DNA of 64,000 nucleotides from Cylicocyclus nassatus. Taxonomy: Eukaryota > Nematoda > Chromadorea > Rhabditida > Strongylidae. Positions within the stretch are counted from its first letter, which is position 1. Each line of letters begins with the position of its first letter. Position numbers and translations under genes: made by a program. Of this stretch, positions 47,346 to 59,350 are shown piece after piece. The DNA is taken from NCBI GenBank assembly GCA_958299035.1, contig CATQJL010000316.1:13672347-13736346 (forward strand), read 5' to 3'. The notes under the pieces were generated by a model. The model worked only from the letters and a program-made list of their open reading frames with translations, was not told where the DNA came from and did no database searches.

Positions 47346-48547
47346 TATCGCGGAATCGCAGTCTGAATTCTGATCGCAAGTCATCAGAAGACATGAAAAG
47401 AGGGCGCAACTGCGCTACTTGCAGCTGCGTGAAGACACAGCTGCGAAGTTAACACGGAGTGTGGTTCGAGGGCCGGCTTTGTAACTTCACTTCCATCCAG
47501 ACAGCGTCCGCGACTCGTTTGTCAGAAGATCGTCTTCCCTTAATGCCAATTGACCTCGACCTCATATACTAGGTTGGTGAAAAATAATGCGCGTTTTGCG
47601 AGTTCTCACTTTGACTTGCTATAACTTTCTAAAAAATCCATATTTTTCCGTGCGGCAAAGTTCATCAGAGGCAGCAAACCTTTCTATATACACGGCACTT
47701 TGCCTTGGATTAACTTCGCAAATCGGTGGAAAAATATGGATAAGCAAAAATTTTTTTTCGGAAACCTCGTTTTTAACCGATCATAACTTCCTTCAAGATT
47801 TGTCGGTGTGAATGATAAGTTGACCTTCTTGTAGCCGCAAGTCAGTAGAACAAAAAAAGTACAAAACGGCTCAAATAAAGAATATTTGCGGAAAAGAAAA
47901 AATGATATTCAAAATTTTCCGCTTTTTTCTTTCTTTTGTAGCCCTCAAAATCCCAAAATATGGAGAGTTTTGATTTTCTGTGTATTGAACAGCTTCCACA
48001 TTTCTGCAAAAACTGTCAACAAGAGATCCATCCTTACACTTACAGAAATGAGCAAAATCTTGGCGATTACCCCCTTCAAAGAAATTCTATGAGCCACAGA
48101 ATGGCCAAAACCATCACTTATGTATGTTGAGGCGCTGAAACCTCAGTCTAAGTAATTTCTAGAGCAATAAAGCATGCATGACGTAGAAAATTTCTATTAC
48201 ATACAGTGTTTAAATTTTCAAAAGAATGCCTTTACTCGCGCTTAAATTCCGGCCGAAATGTATGGAGCTCTATAAATTTTTAACGAATGAGGCTAGAAGC
48301 TTCTTTTAACCATTATTGAACAGAGCATGAAAGAAGCTTTTTGATAATATGCTGGCTAAGTTTCATAGAAAAAACTTTGATGGAGAAAAGCTATCTTGAA
48401 ACGAGGGCTAGAAAACTTTCTTTTGCACCAACCTAATATTTTCGCCTCATTTATTTTTTCTGTGTTATTCGACGACGCAATGAACCGTAAAGAAGTTTGT
48501 GGTCAAGATTAACAGCAAGTGGTCAATCGAATGCAAGAACGAACACA
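47346..48547 (+). repeat. 3' LTR of BEL/Pao element, interrupted
   Basis: Matches the 5' LTR in two pieces, 47346-47568 and 48437-48547, on either side of a TA-flanked foldback element. Confidence 0.88.
47569..48436. mobile_element. TA-flanked foldback element inside the 3' LTR
   Basis: The ends ctaggttggtg and caccaacctaa are inverted. TA at 47567-47568 and 48437-48438 is duplicated relative to the intact 5' LTR (catatattttcgcc). Same family as 25358-26264. Confidence 0.88.
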
Positions 48548-48839
48548 ACACATACACTTCGGGGTAGGAAACGTGTCGTAGTCTACTTATTAGCAATCGA
48601 TAACGATTTTTCGACTTTATCGATGTTTTTGCAAGTGTGAGCTACGGAGCTGAGAGTTAGCAGGGGGGGGGGGGGGAGAGGGGGGGTAAGTGAGCATGTG
48701 ATTACTAACACGCGAGAATAGGGAAATGGCATGCAGGGCATAGGGAAAGGTTGTCTAGGGATAAGGATGGAACCTAGATGATAGCATTTTGACAGGGCCG
48801 GGCGGAGCCGAGTAAACCAGCTAGTATATCTACATATCT

Positions 48840-51800
48840 CAAACCGACAAGTTTACAGTTCGAAGGGCCCTTTCGAGGATGCCGACGAAAAAGCCTGCTT
48901 CCACTAGAAGAGTGGGTCCGAAAGTCACGAGAGAGAGGCTGATACTCTGAGCAACGTCAGGTGCGGTTAAAAGGAAATCATGTCAGAATAGTTGAAGCAA
49001 GGACTACCAGCAAGGACTACAGATATGTCGGAAGAGCGTAAAGTAAATGCAAGTGCTTGCGGCTTGCTGCTCTGAAAGCTCCAGAATTACGAGAAGAACC
49101 GTGATTTGAAGCTTGCGGTTTAAGCGTCAAGAATGGCTGAAGGTAGTTTTCAAAAGGCGTCTGAGAGGTGCGAACGACTTGAAGAGATGCTAAAGTCAGT
49201 TCTCAGGAGACGGCTGAGGAGCGCTAGTCTTGTCTCAATAAAGATCATTGAGACAATCCTGAAGCCAAATCTGATGAGACGGGCGAACAGCGCGGATCTC
49301 TACTTTACAGCAGCCGAATGAAAACAGTGCGGCTTGAACGCGATCGTGCTCAACATGCCCAAGCTCCAATGCCTAGGCAAGTGAATTTTTACCTGGCGCA
49401 TTCAATAGAATGCTTAGATCGATTACTCATCCTATGATACTGAACGGAAATATGGATGTCCATGTGACAAGAGTCATGCCAAAAATTTTTAAAGCCAAGC
49501 CTGCTAGCGTGTGCTGCTCTTGGGCAAAGTCTACTTTCCGTTTCTACGTAAGCCGCCTGAAACGCTTCGTTCCTAACATGTCTGTAAGAGTACTGTGTCC
49601 AGCATCTCTTACAAAACATCAAAAAGTACAATTCGGCTTCTAGGTGACGTCCTTTGGCACCTCAGCTACAGCCGACGTTGACGAAAAGGGCTCCAATGCC
49701 AATGTTTAAGGTGTAGGGATAATCGACATCGTGAATCTGCATACTGCTCAGAAGACGTAAGATTAGCATTTCTCGCATTTAAGAGACCAAATGAAAGAGA
49801 AAGGCGTGATGAAACATAGGCGATGGCCTTAAGCTTCTATATAATAAATCAAGCAGTTCTGTTGACAATCAGGCAAGTTTATTCATTTTTTACGCAGGAA
49901 TTTTTTAATAAAAACACACATGTTTTTTAGCTAAAATGCTTTGTATCTCTAAGTAGAAAGGAACTAAGGGAAAAGAGACGGTTTATGTGGAATCCCTCTA
50001 GCTTTCTAAAAGTATACAGGTTGTCGAGTAAAAGTCGTGGCTTTCCAAAAATGAGTGGAGATATTTAGTTCTAACTTGCACCATCCCGCTCTTGCTTTCT
50101 ATGAGTCGCCGAAGCAAGACTTTTTCAACCAGAAAAAGCTTTGTGCACCAACACCTTGCATACCATCGATAGCTAAGAGAATCTACGCAGATTGTCACTT
50201 TCTTCCTAGCTTTTCTGCAAAGCAAGATACGAGCAGTTTCATCTAGCTACAATATCTGTTTAATTATTCCATGCTCCATTTTTGAAACTAAGAAGGTTTT
50301 TTCGAAATTCTTTATATGATTCGAAAGCTTAAGAAACGAGTAATCTAACTGCTTTCGTATTTGTTATTATTCTCTCTAATGAAAGAAGATATGGCCGATT
50401 CTTATCAGTAAACATGCGTCCATCACTGGCTAGTCCAGATTTTCTACTCTTGCTCAACTCTTTTTTACGACAGTGTATTCATTGAAACAGTGTTGATTAT
50501 TCAAAAAACAAAACATCATTTCAATTTTTGATTATGTTCTGTTATCAACGTCATTTTGAATGCGCAGGAGATCTCAAGCTTGCGTGTTTTCAACAAAACG
50601 CTGTTGCTTCGATATTCTCTTGCAGTCTTAATGTCTGAGGAGAAGAGCAACTGGCGTTCTCTTTCCAAATAAAAAGTGACTGAAACAGCGTTCGATTCTG
50701 CCGTTTGTCTTGAATCTAGTGAAAGGGGTGAAAGGGGTCAGTCAATGACGGTTCTATAGTAATTGAGCTGAGAGAAATTTCTCCACCTACCACATCTATG
50801 CCACAAAGACCGAGTACTGGAGTTGAGAACTTAATCGCCAGGCTATCGAGTTTGGAAGCGCCTTAATCGAAAAGACCTTTACCTTCAAGCATCTGAGAAG
50901 TCACATATCTGCAGGCGGTACGCTTTAGGATAAGATTACCAGTTGAAAAAACGCAGTTTGGATTAAAAGGAGAAGCCTCACAGGAATACTGTGTCAGTAA
51001 CGGATGCCGCTCAAGCTGAAATCACTTGTCGAACTGTAGTCTGCCCAATTCCTCTTCATGGCAGCGGATGTAGGCATTCGAGAAACGAAGAAAAAATGGT
51101 CAGCTTATTGGAGATAGGTATGCTAAAACTGCAGATGCCACAATGATGGATTACGTCACTAACATACGAGCGGCGATGAAGGGTGCTTCGATAGTCAAGA
51201 AGGTGCAAGGGAAGCGGTTTGATGATGCGGATACGTAGGAATAAGAGCAGAAGACCACGTTACCAGGATGGCAATGTCAGTCGAATACCTGGAAAGAGAC
51301 AAAGACGAGTACCACGGTCACGCTGGATGGGCAAATCAAGGCAGATTTGAGAGTACGTATGGAGAAGACTAACCAGAGCAGCAGACCCCGTGTTAGGGAA
51401 CCTGGAAGGAAAAAATTCTTTAGTGCTGGTGCCCTCATCAATAAGAGGGCATCGGTTATGAATTTTCATGCGCATTCCACGATGATAAGATCCCGCTTTC
51501 AACCACAAGTAAAATGTCACCAAATTTTTCAGCACATCGTGGACTGTAGGCTATGACTGAGCGGAGACATCACTGCATTCGGCTCAATTAGCCAAAGGCG
51601 TGCAAACGGTACAACCACCTGCGGGATGCTGCGGCCAGAAATGGAAAAGTCACTAATCTTGGGCAAATGGTTATACTTCCACGCTCCTTTCCTTTCTGTT
51701 TCTCACGTGCAGCCCGGCGTAAGCCGATTTACTAAAGAGCTCTTCACTGTTGAAGCGCTTACTAAACGCCACGACATCGCGGTGAGAGTCTTTGAACAGA

Positions 51801-52075
51801 ATTCACGAAGTTTATGGACGTGCTAACTAAAGCCACATTTACGGAGACACTCGTGTTTGATGTACACCGTGAATGGCAGAAATGCAATCTTCCGCACGCA
51901 CACATCTTGTTCGTGTGGCTAAAAGGCAAGGTTTGCTTATTTCAGAGCGATGGCATCATCTCGGAGGAGCTACCCAATAAAAAGAGTATTCTTTTTTCTT
52001 CGATGTTATACTCGTACCATGATTCCCATGTGCTTCACTAAATCCCAAAGTTGTCTTTTGTAAAAAAAAACGCAG
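48840..52075 (+). mobile_element. Decayed Helitron
   Basis: The N-terminal coding remnants fit nematode Helitron Rep-helicase proteins: Arg-rich repeats such as RMAEGSFQKASERCERLEEM at about 49130 and VRLERDRAQHAQ at about 49325, then a Cys-rich piece CLRCRDNRHRESAYC near 49710. The Rep (HUH) domain follows at 51720-52041. Unrelated non-coding stretches, for example 49850-50500, intervene. No helicase motifs and neither terminus were found, so the limits are approximate. The upstream end continues before 43057, interrupted by the nested elements. Confidence 0.62.
51720..52041 (+). pseudogene. Helitron Rep (HUH nickase) domain remnant
   Basis: Two overlapping plus frames give one domain: VSRFTKELFTVEALTKRHDI and VRVFEQNS in the first, then MDVLTKATFTETLVFDVHRE, WQKCNLPHAHILFVWLKGK and DGIISEELPNK in the second. 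LPHAHI at about 51888-51905 carries the two metal-binding histidines of the HUH motif used to nick DNA in rolling-circle transposition. A one-base loss near 51800-51812 breaks the frame between the two parts. The downstream Cys-containing region and the helicase are not recognisable. Confidence 0.75.
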
Positions 52076-53179
52076 GTGTACCAAAAGGTATCTTCATGTA
52101 TTAGAAAGTATAAATGCGCCAGACTAGCTCGTCGCTGCTTATGCACCTTTTCCACATATTTGCGTGTACTCAATCGATATTACCGAATTACTCCACTAAC
52201 ATTTGCCTTGAACATCTTTGAAAGTGAAGCAGGCAAGCACCCCAGCCGTTGTCTATCTCCACGTCCACGGACTAATGGTCTATTCTTATTTGTGGCAACG
52301 TTATATCCTCGTTCATCTGACTTTTGTCGCCTTCTGCAAAGGAATGACTTCTGCTATGTAAGTATGACTTGATTGGGATTAAAACAGACTGCACCAAACT
52401 TGTGAGGCACGAAATTTGCAGAATTTTAGGAAGAAACGTTAAGGTTTTACAAAAAAGTTTGAAACACTTCGAAAAAAGTTTTATTTACTACCATGAAACA
52501 ATAATACTTTGTTTATCCTATCCTAGCATATTTTATTCTGTTAGCATATTTTCTTATGTAAAAACTTCAAGTATGTGAAGATCAGTGAAGCACCGTAGTT
52601 TTTTTTTTTGAGAAGAAGAGAGACTGAGAGAAATATTAATGAAAGGTCTGCGTTAAATTTTTTCAAATCTTTTATTGTCGCTTGCAATCGTAGAAACGTA
52701 GAATTCAACTCAAATAGCAGGTTTTTCACCAGTCACTTCTTTTTCTTATTCATATTGACGACAATAAGATCTAAGTGGCATTCCTAGTGGAATTCCTTTT
52801 GCCCGCATTGTTATTCGTCCTCGTGGCTCTCTCCGAAGTACTTTCGGCATTTCCTCTAGAGTTGTATCTCTTAGAGGCTCTCTTCTTCCTCATAGCATTA
52901 TTCTCTGCCAAATAACTTTTATTGGGACTACTAGATCTCCACCTAGAAAAATTCTTGATTGCTGCTTCTTTCGTACTCCTCCTAGCATTCCAAGCGGCTC
53001 TATTCATCCCTACTGGATTTCTCCCGGGAGTATTCCTGAAATTTGAAAACTTTTTTTTAAGATGTTTTTTCCTCTTATTATTCCCTGCGAAATTGCTCCT
53101 GTTGTGACTACTGGAACTCCGACTAACGGGGACCCTCTTTGCTGCATTTCCCGGATTCCTCTTAGCATTAGTATAGGGG

Positions 53180-54375
53180 TTATACTTCCTCATGATATTT
53201 CCCCCGGAAGTATTCCTGATATCAATGTTGTTTCCCCTAGGGGCTGTATTCTTTCTCACGGCACTACTCCCTGCGAAGTATCTTCTATAAAAGTTACTGG
53301 AATTCCATGTAAGTGGATTCCCTGCTGCATTTTTCGAGTTCCTCCTAACATTAGTCGAGGGGGCATAATTCGTCCTGATGGCAGGTCTCCCGCGAGTATT
53401 CCTGGCATTCTTGTTATGTATCCTAGCAGGTGCATTCGTCCTCCTGGCATTTTTCGCTTCAAAATATTTCCTGTAATTGTTGGAACTCCAAGTAGCGGGT
53501 GTTGTCCTTGCTGCATTTCTCGAAATCCTCTTGAAATTAGTCCAGCGGGCATGATTCGTCCCTATGGCAGGCCTCCCGCGAGTATTCCTGACATTTCGGT
53601 TATATATCCTAGCAGGTGCATTCGTCCTCCTGGCATTCTTGTTATATGACGTAACAGGTGTATTCGTCCTCCTGGCATTTTTCCTTTCATAGTATCTTCT
53701 GTAATTATTGGAATTCCAAGTAAGCGGATTCCATGCTGCATTTCTCGAATTCCTCCAAAAATTAGTCCAACGGGCATGATTCGTCCCGATGGCAGGCCTC
53801 CCGCGAGTATTCCTGGCATTCTTGTTATAGATCCTAGCAGGTGCATTCGTCCTCCTGGCATTTTTGGCTTCAAAATATCTTCTGTAACTATTGGAACTCC
53901 AAGTAGCGGGAGTTGTCCTTGCTGCATTTTTCGAATTCCTCCTAAAAGTAGTCCAGGAAGCATTATTTTTCCCGACGGCAGATCTCCCGCGAGTACTCCT
54001 GGCACTCTTGTTATAGACCCTAGCAGGAGCATTCGTCCTCTTCAAAATATCTTCTGTAACTATTGGAACTCCAAGTAGCAAGAGTTGTCCTTGCTGCATT
54101 TTTCGAATTCCTCCTAGAAGTAGTCCGGGAAGCATTATTTTTCCCGACGGCAGATCTCCCGCGAGTACTCCTGGCACTCTTGTTATAGATCCTAGCAGGT
54201 GCATTCGTCCTCCTGGCATTTTTGGCTTCAAAATATCTTCTGTAACTATTGGAACTCCAAGTAGCGGGAGTTGTCCTTGCTGCATTTTTCGAATTCCTCC
54301 TAAAAGTAGTCCAAGGGGCATTATTTTTCCCGATGGCAGCTTTCCCGCGAGTATTCCTGGCATTCAGAGTGTTTT
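53180..54375 (-). repeat. 186 bp tandem repeats of copy B tail
   Basis: Same family as 1195-2560, with unit marks (cccgcga) at about 53394, 53580, 53806, 53992, 54167 and 54351. The irregular steps reflect internal duplications and a deletion. The coding frame changes within the array. Confidence 0.8.
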
Positions 54376-55184
54376 CCTGATAGGTGTATTCGTCTTTATC
54401 TTTATGGTTAATGCCGTTTGGGCTACTTTTACGAGGATCTCGAGAAATGTAGCAGGGAGAAATTTTGTTACTTTTCTCGGATTCCGCGTGAAAGTAGTCC
54501 AAACGGCATTCCGCCTCAAGTTATTCCTCGGGTACATCTTTGTATTCATCGAGCATTTATACAATGTGTTGATATCATCGAAGTCGGATTGGCTAAAGTA
54601 TGCTCGCATGTAGTTGTTGAAATTTTCAAACCAGTAGTGCATGATTGAATCACTATCGTATTCACACATGTATTGCGCCTCAGTTCTCGAATAAGCGTCG
54701 TCGATCATTATACTCGCGTTCGGGATCTGGATCAGGAGTTCCTGCAGTAACGCGTGGATCGCGATCCTCTCTGCAAAAAATTTTTTCGAGTTTACAAGCT
54801 CAGAACAAGCGAAACTATTCTATATATACACCTTTGATGTTCGTGATAAAAACCGATGCTATGCATCAGTTCATGAATCATGGTTGGTCCGTCAAAGCAA
54901 TCAGGATCCATATTCAATTCAGTAATGAACTTGCCCTCATTTGTCGGAGGGGAAGTATCGCGACCGATGAAGCTATAACACCTAAAGAAAAGGTAGAATA
55001 TCTAGATTGGTTTACAAACTGATACTTACCACTTCTCGGGTATTGCAGAAATTAACAAGTAATACATATCACGTTCTGTTCGCTTCCGGAATTTTATGCA
55101 TGTATCTTTTTGAAACGCATTCATCGCATATCGTACGATTCCTCGTCGATTATCATTCAAATATGGTACGAGTTCGTATGGAAC

Positions 55185-55659
55185 AAGGTGTACGCCTTTC
55201 TGAACCGCTCCGTCCTAGCGCTAATTACTCTGCCCGCCCTAATTACTTCCCTTTCTTATAATCTAGCAAAGTTTTCAAATATTTCTGAGCACAAAGCAAG
55301 TGAGGGCACGAGCAATGATAGTGAGGATGTTTGAATTATGAAAACAAAAAGTTGGAAAGGTTGCATGTTTTTTCAGAAAATTTCGTGATTTCTTCGCTCT
55401 TCCCAGTTTTCAAAACACCATGAAGTCTGCACGTGTAAGCTGAAGAATTTATCTAAGCCGCCCGCGTAAAATCTTTTCGAATTTTATGGGGATCGAAATC
55501 TTGTTTGATTCTTTTTATCATGAGAATGCTTTTGCAGTCCAATTCAGCGTCTCTAACGACAGCATAGCTCTCGCCTACCCAAGCGGCGGCAGCACCGACC
55601 AATTAGAGGCGCGCAGTAATTAGGCTGCTAATGTTAGCGGTTCAGAAGGGCCGTCTCCC
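55185..55659. mobile_element. hAT-like non-autonomous element in copy B exon
   Basis: 475 bp flanked by the 8 bp direct repeat tatggaac (55177-55184 and 55660-55667); copy A has a single tatggaac at 4352-4359. The ends carry imperfect inverted repeats (cctttctgaaccgct versus agcggttcagaaggg). The 8 bp target duplication points to hAT. No transposase. Confidence 0.78.
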
Positions 55660-56647
55660 TATGGAACAACCGCTCCTGGCCAGATACTAAAGCAAAAGGT
55701 AAAATCAAGCTTACATTACAGCTTAGGGCATTACAGCAAATTTAAGCGAGGAAATAGCTTACCCTGGTTCATTAGAAAAAAGCGCAAGCCCTTTGAAATG
55801 TTTGCGTTCAACAGCGTCCGCGCTTCTTTTTTCACTTTCGTCGGTTTCTGCAAATGCTATTTGGTAATAAACTTTTGCGACAGGAAAATTTATTTGTAGG
55901 ATTGTAACAGAGTAAATATGTGTGCAAATGTTATCTAAAGTGCTTTGAAAAAGAGAGTCGTTTTCTCAGAGAGTTGTACATAATTCTTTTCTTCCTCAAA
56001 ATTCTTTATGCTTTTATTTAATGAATGTAAGTACCGAGTAGATTTCTCGGTAGGTATCGTGCGCTTGCAATGCGGCAGCATTTGTGCTTGCAATTGCCGC
56101 AGAGCAAGACGTTCCAGGTAAGTTCAGTGTTTTCTTTGCTCTTATTCTTCACTTTTTACGTATGCCTCAATCGACTAAAAGTGAAAGTAAGCTAGAGAGC
56201 AGTTTTTGTTGTTTTGACTAGTTATATCTTCGTTAGTTTAGGTATATGTTATGAGTGCTGTATTTCATGTTAGTGAGATGCAGCTTTTATAACACATGAA
56301 GTGTTCGTCACTAGTCCTCTCTGTCAACTCTTCTTTTCAAAAGAGAAAAAAAAACGTTTCTTTGCCACGCTAGTAATCTTCTTCAAACTCAAAGCACTCA
56401 TTAATAGCGGATCTTACATCCTATTCACCTGAAAGTAACATCGTCTTACATCAATGTTTCTTGATAAGAGAACGTCAAAGCTTGTAAAAACTTGCTAGAA
56501 TTGTAAAGAAACGTTCTTTGATGAAAAAAAGGTGAAGGATAGGTTTAGTCACACACAGTTAATGTGAGGCTGCTATTAGGGTAGGTTTGAACTCAAACGG
56601 CGAACAATATACTAGTTAACTTTGATAAAGTAATCAACAATACATAT

Positions 56648-56891
56648 ACCCTAAAATCTCACAGATAAGTCCTTCCATCAGATAAGTTCAAATAAGTCCG
56701 CTTTTTTGACTCGAATATGCTTTTTCAGATAAGTCCGCTTTTTTCCATTATAACTACCCTGAAATCTGTCAGGTAAGTCCGGACTTATTTGATGGGAGGA
56801 CTTATCTGCAAGACTTTTGGCGGCGCGAGAGCGAATTTTCGTCGATTTTTCATGTCAAAGAGGCGGAGTTATCTGTAAAACTTTAGGATAT
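56648..56891. mobile_element. Small inverted-repeat element with agataagtcc motifs (copy B)
   Basis: Counterpart of 5333-5540, longer by a partial internal duplication. Confidence 0.5.
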
Positions 56892-57422
56892 TGATGAATT
56901 TCAAAGAATGGTTATACTAAATGCAAATCATGCCAATTAGTTACTTATGATTTTTTTCAAGACACCTAATTAATTACAACGATATTCTCAAAAACTTGAT
57001 ACAAAACAAATTTTGAACATTCTCAATAAACAATTTAATTACAATGAGTACAGGTACAAAGAGTATGTTGATGATTACCATAAACATATAGCTACAGGAA
57101 ATCTAATTCTAAAAAAAGACAATAAGAACCATTACATCTAAAGAAACAAAATGTTGGTTACAAAACAAAAATAACACGAAGGATTTCAAAGAAAGTTTTT
57201 TTATTTTTCACAATTTTCGTTTTTATGTCTAAATATAATGCGCATCCTATATTTTGTTATTTTGAGGTTGTAATAAAGATGATTATTTTTTGTATGCAAA
57301 GTGGGTTATTTACCATTGATATGTCACCATCCATTGATATCCATTGATGTTGTGTTAAATCCATATGGATATACCGTATTCAATAATTTATATCAAAATC
57401 CTATAATTATTTATCCTAGATA

Positions 57423-58321
57423 TTAGATTGTCTCATAAGTTTTTTCAATTTTGACTCTGAAGCAATAATCACATACTTTTCAGTTCTGATTAGAATGAGG
57501 GTACCGTTTGATAGAGCAAAGTAAGCCCTATAGGATGGCGTGTAAGCTTTTGCACCAGTTACAGCACATCACGATTTAGAAGCCAAGACCTGAGAACTTC
57601 TGAATACCCAAAAATTAATCATTTTCTGTAATTTTGCCCGAAGAAAACTTACCAAACTCGCTCACGCATATACACTCCACAGAACACTTTCATATGTGCC
57701 CTTGCTGTGTTTTTTCTGTGCTAGAAACCGAAAAAAACCAAAATTTACAAGCTTTCAAAAAAGCGATGCTGCGCTAGTATACTGCAAGCCTATAGAAGTA
57801 TAATCACAAATTTTTAGCTTTCTATAAGCTTTAGTTTCCAAAATATATCAATTTCAACATGTAATACCTATGCAAAAAAGCTAGATTCGGCATTTCTTAA
57901 GAACAAGCGCCGGAAAGCTGAAAATTTACTAATATAATATTGAAGGCCTGTAGTATGCATTTATATGTGTAAAAACAGCGCAGCATCGCTTTTTTGGAAA
58001 CACGAAAATGTTTTCTCGGTTTCTGACACAAACAAACACAGCAACGACACATATGAGTATGTTGTTTGGAGTAGACACACGTTGGACCTGGTAAGTTTTC
58101 CTCGGGCAAAGAAGGTTTTCAAATTTTTGGGCATCCAAAACTTCTCAGGTCTCGGCTTCTAAATCGCGATGTGCTGAAGCTGGTGCAAAGACTTTCACGC
58201 ATCTTATGGAGTTTGCTTTGCTCTATCGAACGGTACCCTGCATTACAATCAGATTTGTGAAGTGTGCGAGTTATTGCCTTAGAAAATCAAAATTGAAAAA
58301 AAAACTTATGAGACAACCTAG
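57423..58321. mobile_element. Complete foldback element of the AGAGCAAAGCAAGCTC family
   Basis: The ends ttagattgtctcataagtttt and aaaacttatgagacaaccta are inverted and TA-flanked. The internal motif appears as gatagagcaaagtaagccct on the left and as its inverse (gtttgctttgctctatc) on the right. The right end matches 1-350. Confidence 0.8.
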
Positions 58322-58384
58322 TATATTTTTGTCTTTATCGCATTGCCTAGAACGCCTACTTAGACACTTCTCTTTATGCAGATA

Positions 58385-59350
58385 TTAAGTGAATCCGTAA
58401 GTTTGTAGCGTTTTTAGACCTGTTCCAGAATCGTTCAAAATGAAGATAGACATATCGTTCAAATAGTATTCGATGCAGACTTTCTTCCTTCTTCCAGCAG
58501 CGACGTTTACTTTGTGACTGTTTCGACGAGCGCTGAGATGATTGCCGAAAACTAAAAGCCTCCATTTTACCATGTCTAAATTTCGCTAATTTTCTGAATT
58601 TTCTTTTTAAGTTTTTGAAGGTGCTTCAATAACCACCTGATAAGGCAAACCTTTTGCAAATCTATGTAATTGTCGCATCTCTATAGCATGCTTTCTAGAA
58701 TTACTAGAATATATTCTTGAAGTGAGCCAATTTTGTACTTGGCTCATTGCCACCTCGCAAAACATCAAACGTTAAACAGTTTAGGTACCATTTAATGCAT
58801 CTTTTTTCCTTTTTTTGATAGCTACCTTTTCTCTGCAAAAGGGTGCGCAAGGTTGTAGTCGAAATTCCAAAATCTATCCAATTTTCCGCCGTTATTGCTC
58901 ATTTACTTCGTTGTACCAGTGACAGAAATTGCCAAATTTTAAAACTTTAGTATTTTGAGGATCTCGCAGTGTTTGGTGCAATTATGTGTCACGCGATTTC
59001 TTTCAAAATCCAATACTTTGATAAAATAATTCAACAAAGTTGTAAAGAAAACTGAAAAATGCAAAAAATTGCATTAATCTACAAGAGTTTGCTGCCTTAT
59101 CAGGTGGTTATCGAAGCATCTTCACAAGTCTCAAATGAAAATCCTGAAAATTAGCAGAAGTTAGACAAGGCAAAAATGGAGGGCTCTACTTCTCGGCAAT
59201 TATTTCAGCGCTTGATTAAACAGTAACAACGTAAACATAGCTGCTGGAAAGAGGAAGAAATTCTGCACAGGAAACTGTTCAAACAATTTGTCTATCGCCA
59301 TTCTGAACGAATTTAAAATAGGTTCTAAATAACGACACGAACTTTAAGAC
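58385..59350. repeat. Foldback element
   Basis: Arms pair over several hundred bases: ttcaataaccacctgataagg against ccttatcaggtggttatcg, and aagcctccattttaccatgtc against gacaaggcaaaaatggaggg. No TIR consensus shared with the neighbours. Confidence 0.7.

Larger units (their letters stand above)
43156..48547 (+). mobile_element. BEL/Pao LTR retrotransposon, internally deleted
   Basis: LTRs at 43156-43487 and 47346-48547 (the latter interrupted) begin tatcgc and end gaacaca. The 5 bp duplication acaca flanks the element at 43151-43155 and 48548-48552. A candidate primer-binding site (tggtgcaccgac) follows the 5' LTR, and the purine-rich ggcgggcgggag precedes the 3' LTR. Gag, a retropepsin active site and the start of pol are recognisable but shifted. 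The RT, RNase H and integrase core is missing, and a separate acidic zinc-knuckle protein occupies the 3' part. Non-autonomous as read. Confidence 0.88.
43068..48828 (-). mobile_element. CAGACAGA-family interspersed repeat, split by a BEL/Pao element
   Basis: Pieces 43068-43155 and 48553-48828 together make one minus-strand family member (start ACTAGCTGGTTTACTCGGC, end in TATATAAG). The direct repeat tctacatatct flanks the whole at 43057-43067 and 48829-48839, an 11 bp target duplication. A G-run of about 30 bases near 48664 is the family's pyrimidine tract on the other strand. Confidence 0.75.
52771..55848 (-). pseudogene. Astacin metalloprotease, copy B, disrupted
   Basis: Corresponds to copy A, with exons at about 55848-55763, 55686-55030 (enlarged), 54981-54832 and 54770-52771. 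The zinc signature HELMHSIGFYHEHQR is intact and the Met-turn reads SIMHY. Lesions: a 475 bp hAT-like insertion in the second exon; a 2 bp net loss in the last exon (gcttat against ttacttac), which leads to a stop soon after RRRLFEN; a 1 bp loss at about 54372 between the catalytic domain and the tail; and a short deletion near 54032 inside the repeat tail that changes frame again. A 6 bp in-frame loss in the third exon removes an Arg-Cys pair. The poly(A) hexamer is kept. Expression of a fragment cannot be excluded. Confidence 0.85.
52444..57386. repeat. Segmental duplication, copy B
   Basis: Same orientation as 435-6030 and alignable through its length. It lacks the foldback element of copy A (2996-3989), gains a 475 bp insertion at 55185-55659, and has a small extra piece near 56700-56750 that repeats ttcagataagtccgctttttt. 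Confidence 0.9.
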
